Positions 19,457 through 32,369 of a stretch of 64,000 bases of DNA are shown piece by piece (the stretch's first letter is position 1; every line of letters begins with the position of its first letter). Location: the NCBI RefSeq assembly GCF_003363135.1, contig NZ_QRBB01000001.1, forward strand, positions 124,001 through 188,000, written 5' to 3'. Position numbers and translations under genes: made by a program. Under the pieces are notes generated by a model. It searched no databases and was not told the DNA's origin. It saw nothing but the letters and a program-made list of their open reading frames with translations. Source of the DNA: Alteriqipengyuania lutimaris (GTDB lineage Bacteria > Pseudomonadota > Alphaproteobacteria > Sphingomonadales > Sphingomonadaceae).

Positions 19457-20608
19457 TCAGCTCCCCCGGAAGTAGCGGTGTTGGACAAAGGGCATTTGAG
19501 CGACGCGCGCAGGCAGTCGCTTGTTGCGGACCTGCACTTCGAGCGCGGTTCCGATCTCGGTATGCGCGGCATCGACATAGCCCATCGCGATGGGATGGCC
19601 GAGCGTGGGCGAGAAGCCGCCACTGGTGACGGTGCCGACCTGGCGGTCCCCCGCGAAAATCTCCGAGCCCTCGCGTGCCGGCAGGCGCCCGTCGAGCACC
19701 AGGCCGACGCGATAGCTTTGCGGACCGTCCTTCAGCGCGGCGCCGATCCGGTCGTGCCCGTGATAGCCGCCGCTCTCGCGGCGCTTCTTAGACAGGGCGA
19801 AGGTCAGGTCGGCGCTGACGGGATCGATCTCTGCGGTGAGGTCGTGGCCGTAAAGCGGCAGGCCCGCTTCGAGGCGCAGGGAGTCGCGCGCGCCCAGCCC
19901 GATCGGCTTCACGCGCTTGTCGTCCACCAGCGCGGTCGCGAGCTTTTCGACGTGCTCGGCACGCACCGAGATTTCGAACCCGTCCTCGCCGGTATAGCCC
20001 GCGCGGCTGATCCACAGGGGGATGCCGTCCCATTCGTAAAGGCCGCCGGTCATGAACACGAGCTCGGCCGCACTGGGCACCAGTTCGCCGAGCGCACCGA
20101 CCGCTTCAGGGCCCTGCAAGGCCAGCAGCGCCTGCTCGTCATGATGGGTCAGCGTGATCTCGTCGGGCAGATGTTCGCGCAGGAAGGCGATATCGTCCCA
20201 CTTGCACGCGCCGTTGACCACCAGCGCGATATGTTCGCCCGTGTTGGTGATCATCAGATCGTCGAGGATGCCGCCATCCTCCGCCAGCAGCAGCGAATAG
20301 CGCATCCTGCCCGGCTTGAGGCTGGAGACGAGGCCGGGGACCAGCGCTTCGAGCGCCTCGGCCGCCGCGCCGATATCGCCATCGGGACCCGAGAGGGTCA
20401 GCTGGCCCATGTGGCTCACGTCGAACAGGCCCGCAGCGCTGCGGGTCCAGTCGTGTTCGGCCACGATGCCCTCATACTGGATCGGCATTTCGTAGCCCGC
20501 GAAGGGCACCATGCGCGCGCCATGGGCGCGATGCCATGCGTCCAGCGCCAGCGCCTCCGGCGCGGCTTCGATTTCGGGTTCGTCCTGGGATTCTTGTGCG
20601 CTCATCAT
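19457..20608 (-). CDS. gcvT: glycine cleavage system aminomethyltransferase
   Basis: Tetrahydrofolate-dependent T-protein that releases ammonia and forms 5,10-methylene-THF from the aminomethyl-lipoyl intermediate. About 383 residues with AGYEMPIQY, GLFDVSHMGQ, and the AGYTGEDGFEISV folate-binding motif. Two consecutive ATG codons (20608 and 20605) are possible starts. The acidic N-terminal ~20 residues (SAQESQDEPEIEAAPEA) extend beyond the usual start. First gene after the tandem glycine riboswitch. Confidence 0.95.
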   Translation of the reverse strand: MMSAQESQDEPEIEAAPEALALDAWHRAHGARMVPFAGYEMPIQYEGIVAEHDWTRSAAGLFDVSHMGQLTLSGPDGDIGAAAEALEALVPGLVSSLKPGRMRYSLLLAEDGGILDDLMITNTGEHIALVVNGACKWDDIAFLREHLPDEITLTHHDEQALLALQGPEAVGALGELVPSAAELVFMTGGLYEWDGIPLWISRAGYTGEDGFEISVRAEHVEKLATALVDDKRVKPIGLGARDSLRLEAGLPLYGHDLTAEIDPVSADLTFALSKKRRESGGYHGHDRIGAALKDGPQSYRVGLVLDGRLPAREGSEIFAGDRQVGTVTSGGFSPTLGHPIAMGYVDAAHTEIGTALEVQVRNKRLPARVAQMPFVQHRYFRGS

Positions 20609-20657
20609 TTCATATCCGACAGCCGCGGACGGGCGTGCGCTGCCGCACTCCCTTGCC

Positions 20658-20845
20658 GCCTGCCCCCTCTGTCGGAAAACCTGAGAGCTTACCCCTTCGG
20701 TGGCGCATCCTGCGATGCGCGCTTTCCAGAGTGTCCATTCGGCGCGCGCGGTTCGCTTTGCCTGAGAGTTTCCGGGGCGGTTGCTCCTTCGGCGCCGCCA
20801 GCCGCCCGGTTTTATCCCGACGCCCAGCGATCTCTCCCGCGCGCT
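20658..20845 (-). promoter_or_regulatory. tandem glycine riboswitch upstream of gcvT
   Basis: Read on the minus strand, aptamer 1 (about 20845-20738) shows CGGGAGAGATCG, GGCGCCGAAGGAGCAA and AACTCTCAGGCAAA, the hallmark conserved pieces of the glycine aptamer. Aptamer 2 (about 20735-20660) repeats them as CACCGAAGGGGTAAGC and CTCTCAGG followed by a closing stem with GACAGAGGGGG. The end lies about 50 bases before gcvT. Glycine binding normally switches such operons on. This accounts for most of the 348-base gap. Confidence 0.93.
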
Positions 20846-20956
20846 CCGCCGCAGGTTTGCACCTGCGAAGAACATGCGTGCCATGCGCGATTCGCGCGCG
20901 ACGGTCAATCGGCCTTGAGGCGATATTGGCCATCGAAGTGCCCGCCGCGCTCGCCA

Positions 20957-21939
20957 TCAGCGCCACCGGCTGCGGATCGGCATGTCGGGCGAATAATAGT
21001 TGAGATACTGCACCAGACGCGGCCGGTCGGAGCGGTTGGGGCTCGCCCCGTGCGGCAGGTCCTGCCGCCAGATGATCAGATCGCCCGCCTTCGCGGCCAC
21101 ACGCTTCTCCTCTGCCGAGAGATCCACCGCCCGCGGGTCGCCCGCGCCGATCCCGTCGAGCCACGCATGGATCCGCTTGTGGAAGCCGGGGACGCAGCGG
21201 AAGGCGCCCTGATCCTCGCTCGTATCGGTCAGATAGAGCACGGCCTGCGTGCCGAAGGGGATCGGCCAGGCGAGACTGACATCCCAGTGCAGGTCCGACC
21301 CGGCGAAGGGCCGCTCGGGCGTTTCGGGCGGATTGAAGCCGATCCGGTCGATCGTGCACCACAGGTTCTCGCTGCCCCACAGCTGCGCGAAGGCCTTGCG
21401 CACGCGCGCGCTCTTGCGGGCGGCCTCGATCGCCGGGTGGCGATAGACCGAGATCATGATCCCGTCGGTTTTCGCGGCATTCCAGCTCTGCGGATCTTCG
21501 GGCGTCGCGCCGAGCGATTCCCATACGAGCTGCCGCGCGGCAGCGACCTCTTCGGGCGAAATGACGCCGGGCACCACGACATAGCCGTGTTCGTCCCAGA
21601 AGCGCAGCGCGGCCTCGTCGAGCACGGGCGGCAGCGCGGCAACCTCCAGCAGCGCGGCATTGGCGTCGCCCTCCACCGGCAGGTCGTAGAGCCAGGCGTG
21701 GTAGCGTGCGAGAAGTGCCGGATCGGGCGGCCCCGCCGTCGCCAGGATCCACTCGCAAAACGCCTCGAAAGAGGGCGCTTCGGGTTGGTGGAGAAAGCGG
21801 TAGACCTCCTGGTTGCCCAGGCCGAGCGTGTCGAGCAGCAGCTTGCCGATCATCTCGCTCAGCGTCAGCCCGCCACCGACCAGCGATGCGTGGAATTCCT
21901 CCAGGCACGCAATCTCGGGGAGGGTGGCGGAAGCGCTCA

Positions 21940-21940
<1 letters not shown>
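20957..21940 (-). CDS. PhyH-type Fe(II)/2-oxoglutarate dioxygenase
   Basis: 327 residues. The C-terminal ~200 form a phytanoyl-CoA-dioxygenase-like fold: RFWDEHGYVVVPGVISPEEV, iron ligands in HWDVS (HxD) and HGASPNRSDRPRL (distal His plus the 2-oxoglutarate Arg). The N-terminal ~110 residues are not part of the standard domain. The ATG at 21940 shares a base with the metH stop (TGATG), making it the last gene of the methionine operon. The substrate is unknown; link to methionine or methyl metabolism is inferred from context only. Confidence 0.85.
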
Positions 21941-24636
<2,696 letters not shown>

Positions 24637-24687
24637 AAGGTCCTGATCTCCCGGCAGATAAACGTCGGGATGTCGTGGCAGCCGGTC

Positions 24688-25743
24688 TCAGGCCGCCATG
24701 GTGAAAGGTTCGAGCCCGGCGAGGCGCGTCTTGCGCTCGACTTCGGGAATGGTGCGCGGCTCTGCGTTCTTCGCCGCATTGGCGATGGCCGCGATATGCG
24801 CGGGCGTGGTGCCGCAGCAGCCGCCGACGATGTTGACGAGGTTTTCCTTGAACCACACGCCCACGAGCTCGGCGGTCTCGTCCGCTTCCTGGTCGTATTC
24901 GCCCAGATCGTTGGGGAGGCCCGCGTTGGGATAGGCGAGGATCAGCGTGTCGGCCTGGCGCGACAGCGCGGCGAGGTGCGGGCGCAGCTTGTCCGCCCCG
25001 AAGGAGCAGTTCACGCCGACCGCGATCGGCTGCGCATGGCGCACCGCGTGCCAGAACGCCTCGACCGTGTGGCCCGACAGGTTGCGGCCCGAATTGTCGG
25101 TGATCGTGAAGCTGAGCATGATCGGCACTTCGCGCCCCGCCGCCTGTGCCGCCTGCTGCGCCGCCATCGCCGCGACCTTGGCGTTAAGCGTGTCGAAGAT
25201 CGTCTCGATCAGGATGAAGTCCACCCCGCCCTCTATCAGCGCGTCGCACTGTTCGCGATAGACGCCCAGCATCTGGTCGAAATCGACCTCGCGAAAGCCG
25301 GGGTCCTCGACATCGGGGCTGAGCGAGAGCGTCTTGTTGGTCGGCCCGATCGCTCCGGCGACGAAGCGGCGGCGGCCGTCCTTCTCCTGCGCGGCATCGG
25401 CCGCCTCGCGCGCGACCTTGGCGCCGGCAAGGTTCACCTCGCGTACCAGATGCTCGGCCTTGTAATCGGCGAGCGCGATGCTGGTGGAACTGAAGGTGTT
25501 GGTCTCGACCATGTCGGCGCCCGCTTCGAGATATTCGCGGTGGATATCGCGGATCACGTCGGGCCGGGTCAGGTTGAGCAGGTCGTTATTGCCCTTCTGG
25601 TCGGCGTCGAGGCCCAGATCGCCCGCATAGTCCGCTTCGGACAGCTTGCGGTTCTGGATGCCCGTGCCGTAGCCCCCGTCGAATACGAGCACGCGCTCGC
25701 TGGCGGCCTTGCGCAGGGCCTGTGCGGCTGATTGCTGGCTCAT
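24688..25743 (-). CDS. methionine synthase homocysteine-binding subunit
   Basis: Homocysteine S-methyltransferase domain, equivalent to the first ~350 residues of E. coli MetH. 351 residues from the ATG at 25743: VFDGGYGTGIQ, ETNTFSSTSIALADY, and the zinc cysteines in GVNCSFGAD and GGCCGTTPAHI. The start overlaps the metF stop (ATGA), and the stop is 51 bases before the other metH part. It would supply the zinc-bound homocysteine thiolate to the neighbouring polypeptide. Confidence 0.93.
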   Translation of the reverse strand: MSQQSAAQALRKAASERVLVFDGGYGTGIQNRKLSEADYAGDLGLDADQKGNNDLLNLTRPDVIRDIHREYLEAGADMVETNTFSSTSIALADYKAEHLVREVNLAGAKVAREAADAAQEKDGRRRFVAGAIGPTNKTLSLSPDVEDPGFREVDFDQMLGVYREQCDALIEGGVDFILIETIFDTLNAKVAAMAAQQAAQAAGREVPIMLSFTITDNSGRNLSGHTVEAFWHAVRHAQPIAVGVNCSFGADKLRPHLAALSRQADTLILAYPNAGLPNDLGEYDQEADETAELVGVWFKENLVNIVGGCCGTTPAHIAAIANAAKNAEPRTIPEVERKTRLAGLEPFTMAA

Positions 25744-26708
25744 GCGGCTTTCTCCTTGGCGCCGGCGCCATCCTGCGGCCTCATGCCCAGCAGGTGGCAG
25801 ATCGAATAGGCGAGGTCGGCGCGGTTGAGCGTGTAGAAGTGGTAGTGGCGGATCCCGCCGGCATAGAGGCGGCGGCACATCTCGGCGGCCACCGTCGCGG
25901 CGACGAGCTTGCGGGCCGAGGGGCGGTCGTCCAGCCCTTCGAACACGCCTTCCATCCAGTCGGGGAATTCGGCGCCGTTCTGGCCCGCGAACTGGCGCGC
26001 CTTGCTCACGTTGGTGATCGGCAGCACGCCCGGCACGATGGGCACGTCGATGCCCGCCTTGTCGGTCTTCTCGAGATAGTCGAAGAAGGTGTTGGGCGAG
26101 AAGAAGAACTGCGTGATCGCCCGGTCTGCGCCCGCATCGATCTTGCGCTTCAGGTAATCGATCTCGTCCTGCTGGCTCTTCGCGTCCGGATGCATCTCGG
26201 GGTAGGCGCTGACCGAGATTTCGAAGTCGGCGACTTCCTTGAGGCCATGGACCAGTTCCTCGGCGCTGTTGTACCCATCCGGGTGCGGCTTGAAGGGTCC
26301 GAGCGAGCCATCCTCCTGCGGCATGTCGCCGCGCAGCGCGACGATGTGGCGCACGCCCGCTTCCCAGTATTTCTCCGCGATCTTCTGCGTTTCCCTGCGC
26401 GAGGCATTGACGCAGGTGAGGTGCGCGGCGGCAGGCAGGCCCGCTTCGGCAATGATCCGCTCCACGGTCTTGTGGGTCCGTTCGCGCGTGGAGCCGCCCG
26501 CCCCGTAAGTGACGGAGACGAAATGCGGATCGAGCGGCTTGAGCTCCTGCACCGCGTCCCACAGCGATTTCTCCATCTTCTCGTTCTTCGGCGGGAAGAA
26601 TTCGAAACTGACGTCGATATCGCCGGGCAACCCGCTGAACAGCGGGTCCTTCTTGGCGCGCGCCTGTTCCTCGCGGGGATCGAGCGCAGGGGTGGATTGG
26701 GCCGTCAT
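25740..26708 (-). CDS. metF: 5,10-methylenetetrahydrofolate reductase
   Basis: Flavoenzyme producing methyl-THF for methionine synthase. 322 residues with SFEFFPPKNEKME, SVTYGAGGSTRERT, ALRGDMPQ and ITQFFF, all typical of MetF. The ATG at 26708 overlaps the stop of the upstream regulator gene (ATGA), and the 3' end overlaps the homocysteine-domain gene, so methyl-THF supply and use are encoded in one coupled operon. Confidence 0.96.
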   Translation of the reverse strand: MTAQSTPALDPREEQARAKKDPLFSGLPGDIDVSFEFFPPKNEKMEKSLWDAVQELKPLDPHFVSVTYGAGGSTRERTHKTVERIIAEAGLPAAAHLTCVNASRRETQKIAEKYWEAGVRHIVALRGDMPQEDGSLGPFKPHPDGYNSAEELVHGLKEVADFEISVSAYPEMHPDAKSQQDEIDYLKRKIDAGADRAITQFFFSPNTFFDYLEKTDKAGIDVPIVPGVLPITNVSKARQFAGQNGAEFPDWMEGVFEGLDDRPSARKLVAATVAAEMCRRLYAGGIRHYHFYTLNRADLAYSICHLLGMRPQDGAGAKEKAA

Positions 26709-27706
26709 CGTGCCGCCTTTCGTTTTGGAGCTTGGGCCTTCAGCGCGCCGACACGGCGCGCGACCCAGATTTTCACGACCAGCGTCTCGCCTTCGAGCGC
26801 GACGGGTGGCGCGGTTTCGAAACCGGACTGTTCGAGTGCACCGGCAAGCTGGTCGTCCTCGAAGCCGAGCCGGGTATGCTGGAACCGTTCGCGCAGTTCC
26901 TCATGATTGTGTGCGGCGAAATCGACGATCGCGATCCGCCCGCCGGTGCGCAGCACGCGCGCCGCCTCGCGCAGCGCGATCATCGGATCGGTGGCGTAAT
27001 GGAGCACCTGGTGCAGCAGCACGGTGTCGAAACGGGCGGCCTCGAAGGGCAGCGACAGGAAGTCGCCCTGCACCAGCTCGATCTGCTCCGCAGGAAGGTG
27101 CTGCAGCTTGGCGCGCGCGACCCGCAGCATCTCGAGGCTCTTGTCGAGCGCGACGATCCGCGAGGCATCCTCTCCGAACAGCTCCGCCATGCGGCCGGTG
27201 CCGGTGCCGATATCGAGCATTTCGCCCAGCGGTTCGCCCGCAAGCGCCTTGCGTAGCGCGGCTTCGACCTGGTCGTCCGGACTGTGCCGCCGGCGCAGGT
27301 CATCCCATTCGCCGGCATGTTCCTCGAACCATTCGGCGGCCTTCCCCTCGCGCGCCTCGCGGATCGCGGCCAGCTGGCGACGGTCTTCCTCGCACTGCGC
27401 GGCGAACTCCTCGTCCTCGCGCTCGGCCGTCGAAAGGAACCGCGCGATGGCCGCGCTGAGCGGAGAGCCGCCTGCGTTCTCGCTCGCCGCGCGCAGGTAA
27501 ATCCAGCTGCCTTCGCGTCGCCGCACCGCCAGCCCCGCATCGCACAGGATCGAGGCGTGGCGCGAGACGCGCGGCTGGCTTTGCTGGAGCACCTGCGACA
27601 GCTCGCCAACGGCAAGCTCCATCGTCCCGAGCAGCCGCATGATCCGCAGCCGGGTGTTGTCTCCGAGAGACCGCAGGATGGCTTCGGTGCGCATGGGAAC
27701 GCACAT
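26705..27706 (-). CDS. ArsR-family regulator fused to SAM-dependent methyltransferase domain
   Basis: 333 residues. Residues 1-100 are an ArsR winged helix (LRSLGDNTRLRIMRLL, LSQVLQQSQPRVSRHASIL); residues ~150-300 are a class I methyltransferase (MLDIGTGTGRMAELFG, VALDKSLEMLRVAR, DTVLLHQVLHYATDP). The start may be ATG 27706 or ATG 27694. It heads the metF-metH operon and faces a perfect palindrome in its promoter. By analogy with SahR-type ArsR regulators, it may sense S-adenosylmethionine or S-adenosylhomocysteine and autoregulate the operon; this is inference. Confidence 0.88.
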   Translation of the reverse strand: MCVPMRTEAILRSLGDNTRLRIMRLLGTMELAVGELSQVLQQSQPRVSRHASILCDAGLAVRRREGSWIYLRAASENAGGSPLSAAIARFLSTAEREDEEFAAQCEEDRRQLAAIREAREGKAAEWFEEHAGEWDDLRRRHSPDDQVEAALRKALAGEPLGEMLDIGTGTGRMAELFGEDASRIVALDKSLEMLRVARAKLQHLPAEQIELVQGDFLSLPFEAARFDTVLLHQVLHYATDPMIALREAARVLRTGGRIAIVDFAAHNHEELRERFQHTRLGFEDDQLAGALEQSGFETAPPVALEGETLVVKIWVARRVGALKAQAPKRKAAR

Positions 27707-27710
27707 ATAA

Positions 27711-27726
27711 AGATATTTTTATATCT
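27711..27726. promoter_or_regulatory. AT-rich palindrome, probable operator of the methionine operon
   Basis: agatattttatatct-like palindrome: arms agatat and atatct at 27711-27716 and 27721-27726 with a tttt spacer, perfectly symmetrical, in a very AT-rich patch that stands out from the surrounding high-GC DNA. It starts 5 bases upstream of ATG 27706, 17 from ATG 27694. Position and symmetry fit an ArsR-family dimer. Confidence 0.65.
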
Positions 27727-27802
27727 ACAAGTCTTGCAGGGACCCGGCGGCGCTCAGGGGCGACGAAGCGTGGCGGCGCACACGCCGCGGGGGTGTTCCT
27801 GC

Positions 27803-28411
27803 CTAGCCGTTCTCGATCTGGCGCAGCAGGCGCAACTGCGCCGCCCCCGCCTCGCTCAGCCGCAGGCCCTCGGGCGTGCGCATGACGTAGCCTTGCGAGA
27901 GGAGCCGTGTCGTGTCGGCGTCGGAAGGCGCCTCGCCTTCGGGCATGACCCGGCCGTAGCGCCCGCCGTGATAGATCAGCGGTTCGGCGGAGGTCCGCTC
28001 GAAATCGACCACTTCGCCGAGGAAGATGGCATGGTCGCCGCCCTCATATTCGAACTTGGCATTGCAACCGAATCGCGCCGCACAGCCCTCGATCCGCGGC
28101 GCGCCCTCGGGTCCGTCGCCGCAATTCAGATCGCCGAACTTGTCCGCCCCGCGGCTGGCGAAGCGGTTGGACAGGTCCTGCTGGTCGGCGGCGAGGATGT
28201 GGACAGCCCAGGCTTTCGCGGTCCGGAAGACCGGCAGATTACGGCTGCCGAGCGACAGACTCCACAACACCATCGGCGGGTCGAGCGAGACCGAATTGAA
28301 GCTGTTGGCGGTCAGCCCGGTGGGGCGACCTTCCGTGTCGTAGGTCGTCACGATGGTGACGCCGGTCACGAATGTGCCGAGAGCATCGCGAAAGGCGGAT
28401 TGATCGATCAC
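27803..28411 (-). CDS. flavin reductase family protein
   Basis: FMN-binding split-barrel protein of the flavin reductase (HpaC-like) family. 202 residues from a GTG at 28411; a GTG at 28453 would add 14 residues with no family match. Motifs: FRDALGTFVTGVTIVTT, GLTANSFNSVSLDPPMVLWSL, and the GDHAIFLGEVV segment followed by HGGRYG. The last ~45 residues form a small wing-like extension (RLLSQGYVMRTPEGLRLSEAG). It probably supplies reduced flavin to a monooxygenase, none of which is in the window. Confidence 0.85.
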   Translation of the reverse strand: MIDQSAFRDALGTFVTGVTIVTTYDTEGRPTGLTANSFNSVSLDPPMVLWSLSLGSRNLPVFRTAKAWAVHILAADQQDLSNRFASRGADKFGDLNCGDGPEGAPRIEGCAARFGCNAKFEYEGGDHAIFLGEVVDFERTSAEPLIYHGGRYGRVMPEGEAPSDADTTRLLSQGYVMRTPEGLRLSEAGAAQLRLLRQIENG

Positions 28412-28508
28412 GACCCAAGCGCCTAGGCAGGCGCGCAGATGAGCGCAAGGCACGTTTCACCGACCCTGCGCGTTGAGCCACACACGTATCGCAAGGAGAG
28501 TCCCCCTC

Positions 28509-29617
<1,109 letters not shown>

Positions 29618-29618
<1 letters not shown>

Positions 29619-29986
29619 TGGCGCAGGCGGCGCCCACGAAGGTCAACCTGGCTGAGAAATTCGAGCAGTTCGACGAGCACTGGGCGCCGCGGATCGCCGG
29701 AAGGTACAACGGCAACGAAATCCGGCTGGCCAGGGCATCGGGCGATTTCCAGTGGCACAGCCATCCCGATACCGACGAACTGTTCATCGTGATCGAGGGC
29801 ACGCTCATGATGGAATTTCGCGACCGCACCGAAACTCTCGGTCCCGGCGAGATGATCGTCGTGCCGCGCGGGGTCGAGCATTTCCCGCGCGTGCCGGACG
29901 GCGAAGCCAAGCTGCTCATCATCGACCCGGCGGACACCGCCAATACCGGCGATCCGGCCACCGCATTCACTCCCACGGAGATTTAG
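29618..29986 (+). CDS. cupin-domain protein
   Basis: 122-residue single-domain cupin: FQWHSHPDTDELFIVIEG (motif 1, metal ligands H, H, E) and LGPGEMIVVPRGVEHFPRV (motif 2 with final His). The start overlaps the frmA stop (TGATG), and fghA begins one base after its own stop region, so it is translated between the two formaldehyde-detoxification enzymes. No specific activity is assignable. Confidence 0.88.
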
Positions 29987-29987
29987 C

Positions 29988-30827
29988 ATGACGATAGAAA
30001 CCGTCAGCGAAAACCGCAGTCATGGCGGCACGCAGGGCGTATACCGCCATAAGTCGACCACGACCGGCACCGACATGACCTTCTCGGTCTTCGTGCCCGA
30101 GCATGAGGAGGGCGCGAAGCTTCCGGTGCTGTGGTATCTCTCCGGCCTCACCTGCACGCACGCCAATGTGACCGAGAAGGGCGAATATCGCGCCGCCTGC
30201 GCCGAACAGGGCATCATCTTCGTCGCGCCCGACACCAGCCCTCGTGGCGAGGGCGTGGCGGACGACGATTCCTTCGACATGGGTCAGGGTGCAGGCTTCT
30301 ACGTCGATGCGACGCAGGAACCGTGGACGCCGCATTTCATGATGCGCAGCTATGTCGAAGAAGAACTCCCTGCCCTGATCGCCCGACAATTCCCCGTCGA
30401 CATGATGCGGCAGGGAATCACCGGCCACTCGATGGGCGGCCACGGCGCGCTGACGATCGGGCTGCGCAATCCCGAAACATTCCGTTCGATCAGCGCCTTT
30501 GCGCCGATCGCCAGCCCGCTGAACTGCCCGTGGGGCCAGAAGGCGCTGTCGGGATATCTCGGCGATGATCGCGCTGCGTGGCGGGAATATGATGCCTGCG
30601 CGCTAATCGAAGACGGGGCGCGCGCCGAGGCGCTGCTGGTGGATCAGGGCACGGGCGACCAGTTTCTGGAAGAACAGCTCAAGCCCGAATTGCTCGCCGA
30701 CGAATGCGAGAAGGCCGGCATCCCGCTCACGCTCACCATGCGCGAGGGATACGACCATTCCTATTATTTCATCTCGAGCTTCATGGCCGATCACGTGGCG
30801 TGGCACGCGCAGCGCCTGAAAGCCTAG
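29988..30827 (+). CDS. fghA: S-formylglutathione hydrolase
   Basis: Serine esterase completing glutathione-dependent formaldehyde oxidation: hydrolyses S-formylglutathione to formate and glutathione. 279 residues; WYLSGLTCTHANVTEKGE and the nucleophile motif GHSMGGHGAL with Ser148; GYDHSYYFI near the end carries the catalytic His. It is the third gene after frmA and the cupin. The stop converges with the GGDEF gene 12 bases away. Confidence 0.95.
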   Translation: MTIETVSENRSHGGTQGVYRHKSTTTGTDMTFSVFVPEHEEGAKLPVLWYLSGLTCTHANVTEKGEYRAACAEQGIIFVAPDTSPRGEGVADDDSFDMGQGAGFYVDATQEPWTPHFMMRSYVEEELPALIARQFPVDMMRQGITGHSMGGHGALTIGLRNPETFRSISAFAPIASPLNCPWGQKALSGYLGDDRAAWREYDACALIEDGARAEALLVDQGTGDQFLEEQLKPELLADECEKAGIPLTLTMREGYDHSYYFISSFMADHVAWHAQRLKA

Positions 30828-30839
30828 CGAAGGCGCCGG

Positions 30840-32123
30840 TCAGCTCACCACGAGCCGGGCGGCGACGGGCTCCATCACCTGCTTCTTCTTGGCGAGCGGC
30901 GGTGCGGCATGGACCTGGTTCTTGCCCGCCGCCTTTGCCTCGTACAGCGCCGCGTCGGACGCGGAGAGCAGGTCGGTCGACGATTTGGCGGTGTCGGGCA
31001 GCGAAGCAACGCCGATCGAGGCGGCCACGCTGCACCCGTGCTGGTCCGAGAGCAGTTCGATCCGCGCGCGCACCTGTTCGGCGCGCATCATCGCATCGTC
31101 GATGCCGCAATCGGGCAGGATGACCAGCAGTTCCTCGCCGCCGTAGCGACATACGACGTCCGACGGACGCAGCGCGCCGACGATCTGGGCGGCCACGTCC
31201 TTAAGCACCGCGTCGCCCTTGGCATGGCCGTGATTGTCGTTGAGCGCCTTGAAGTTGTCGAGGTCGATCATCAGCACCGACGTCGGCTGGTCCTGCCGCT
31301 GGGCGAGCGAGATGAACCGGTCGAGCGTGTCTTCCATGTAACGGCGATTATACAGACCGGTCATCGGATCGCGCAGCGATTGCGTGCGCAGCTGTTCGCG
31401 CAGCGAGATGTTGGACAGCGCGAGCGAGGTCGAATCGGCGAGCGCGCGGGCGATCCGCTGCGCCCGGTCGACATTTTCGCAATTGCCGCCACGGTCGGTC
31501 AGCACCAGCAGGCCGAAGACCTGTCCGCGCGCCATCATCGGCACTTCGATGCTCGCGACCTCACCGATATAGTGCGAGCAGCACAGCGACTGTTCGGCCG
31601 GGTTGTTGAGATGATCCTTGCCGCGCTTGAGCGCCCAGCAATTGGCGGGCGTGAGGCTTTCTGTCGGCTCATAGCTTTCGGGCATGTCCCAGCTGCCGAC
31701 GAGGTCGAGCCGGTCGCGCGAATTGTTGAACACATACAGCGCGGTGCCGCATCCGGGCAGGAGCTTGCGGCTGGTCGCGCGCAGCACCTGTGCGGCATCG
31801 GCATTGCTGTCGGCCGCCTGCAGCGTGTCGGTCATCGCGAACAGCTCTTCGATCTGCTCGTGCGTGCGATTGATCCCGTCGACATGATTCTTGTAGGAGC
31901 GGACCTGGATGACCTTGAGCTTGTCGCTGACGATGCTCGCGGCGATCGCAAGGACGATCAGCAATCCGCCGAAGACCACCGCAACCGTGCGCAACTGGTC
32001 GTCCTGGGTGATAGCGGCCCCACATGCGATCAGCGCGATCACGAGCATGATGCGCAAGGCCCGCTGCAACAGCGTTACCAGCTTCAGACCGGTGCGACCC
32101 TCAAGAACCGATGTTGGAACCAT
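30840..32123 (-). CDS. membrane GAF-GGDEF diguanylate cyclase
   Basis: Makes cyclic di-GMP. 427 residues: two predicted membrane helices between residues 12 and 58 (LRIMLVIALIACGAAI and FGGLLIVLAIAASIVS), a GAF-like sensor ~75-240 with several cysteines, and a C-terminal GGDEF domain. The active site is YGGEELLV (about residues 327-331), an intact GGEEL; RPSD five residues before it is the inhibitory I-site. It stands alone between fghA and an intergenic region. Confidence 0.93.
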   Translation of the reverse strand: MVPTSVLEGRTGLKLVTLLQRALRIMLVIALIACGAAITQDDQLRTVAVVFGGLLIVLAIAASIVSDKLKVIQVRSYKNHVDGINRTHEQIEELFAMTDTLQAADSNADAAQVLRATSRKLLPGCGTALYVFNNSRDRLDLVGSWDMPESYEPTESLTPANCWALKRGKDHLNNPAEQSLCCSHYIGEVASIEVPMMARGQVFGLLVLTDRGGNCENVDRAQRIARALADSTSLALSNISLREQLRTQSLRDPMTGLYNRRYMEDTLDRFISLAQRQDQPTSVLMIDLDNFKALNDNHGHAKGDAVLKDVAAQIVGALRPSDVVCRYGGEELLVILPDCGIDDAMMRAEQVRARIELLSDQHGCSVAASIGVASLPDTAKSSTDLLSASDAALYEAKAAGKNQVHAAPPLAKKKQVMEPVAARLVVS

Positions 32124-32292
32124 AGATAAGCTCTCCTGACCCTACGGTTATGCACGAAGGGTAAAACAGAGCTTAAGCACTGGAGCGACAGCGAAAATTT
32201 TGATCCTTAAGATCTGCCGAATCGATCGCTGAGGGATTTCCCGCATCGAGGATGATCCAGATCTTCGACGGGCACGCAGACCCTGAACGAAG

Positions 32293-32326
32293 AAGGCGGG
32301 CGTCGATGAAACATCGCGCCCGCCTT
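32293..32326. terminator. strong hairpin, likely bidirectional terminator
   Basis: Stem aaggcgggcg at 32293-32302 pairs with cgcccgcctt at 32317-32326, and the loop itself extends it through cgat/atcg. It follows the stop of the minus-strand lipoprotein at 32370; the downstream minus-strand sequence (CTTCTTCG) is only weakly T-rich. The rest of 32124-32369 shows nothing else recognisable. Confidence 0.6.
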
Positions 32327-32369
32327 GCGATATGCTTTCCGTTGCCGCGCACGGCGGCAGCTCGGGTGT

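Noticed and set aside
27707..27802. SAM-type riboswitch before the methionine operon
   Set aside because: The gap is short and AT-rich at one end with a palindrome, but I see none of the conserved SAM or SAH aptamer core elements.
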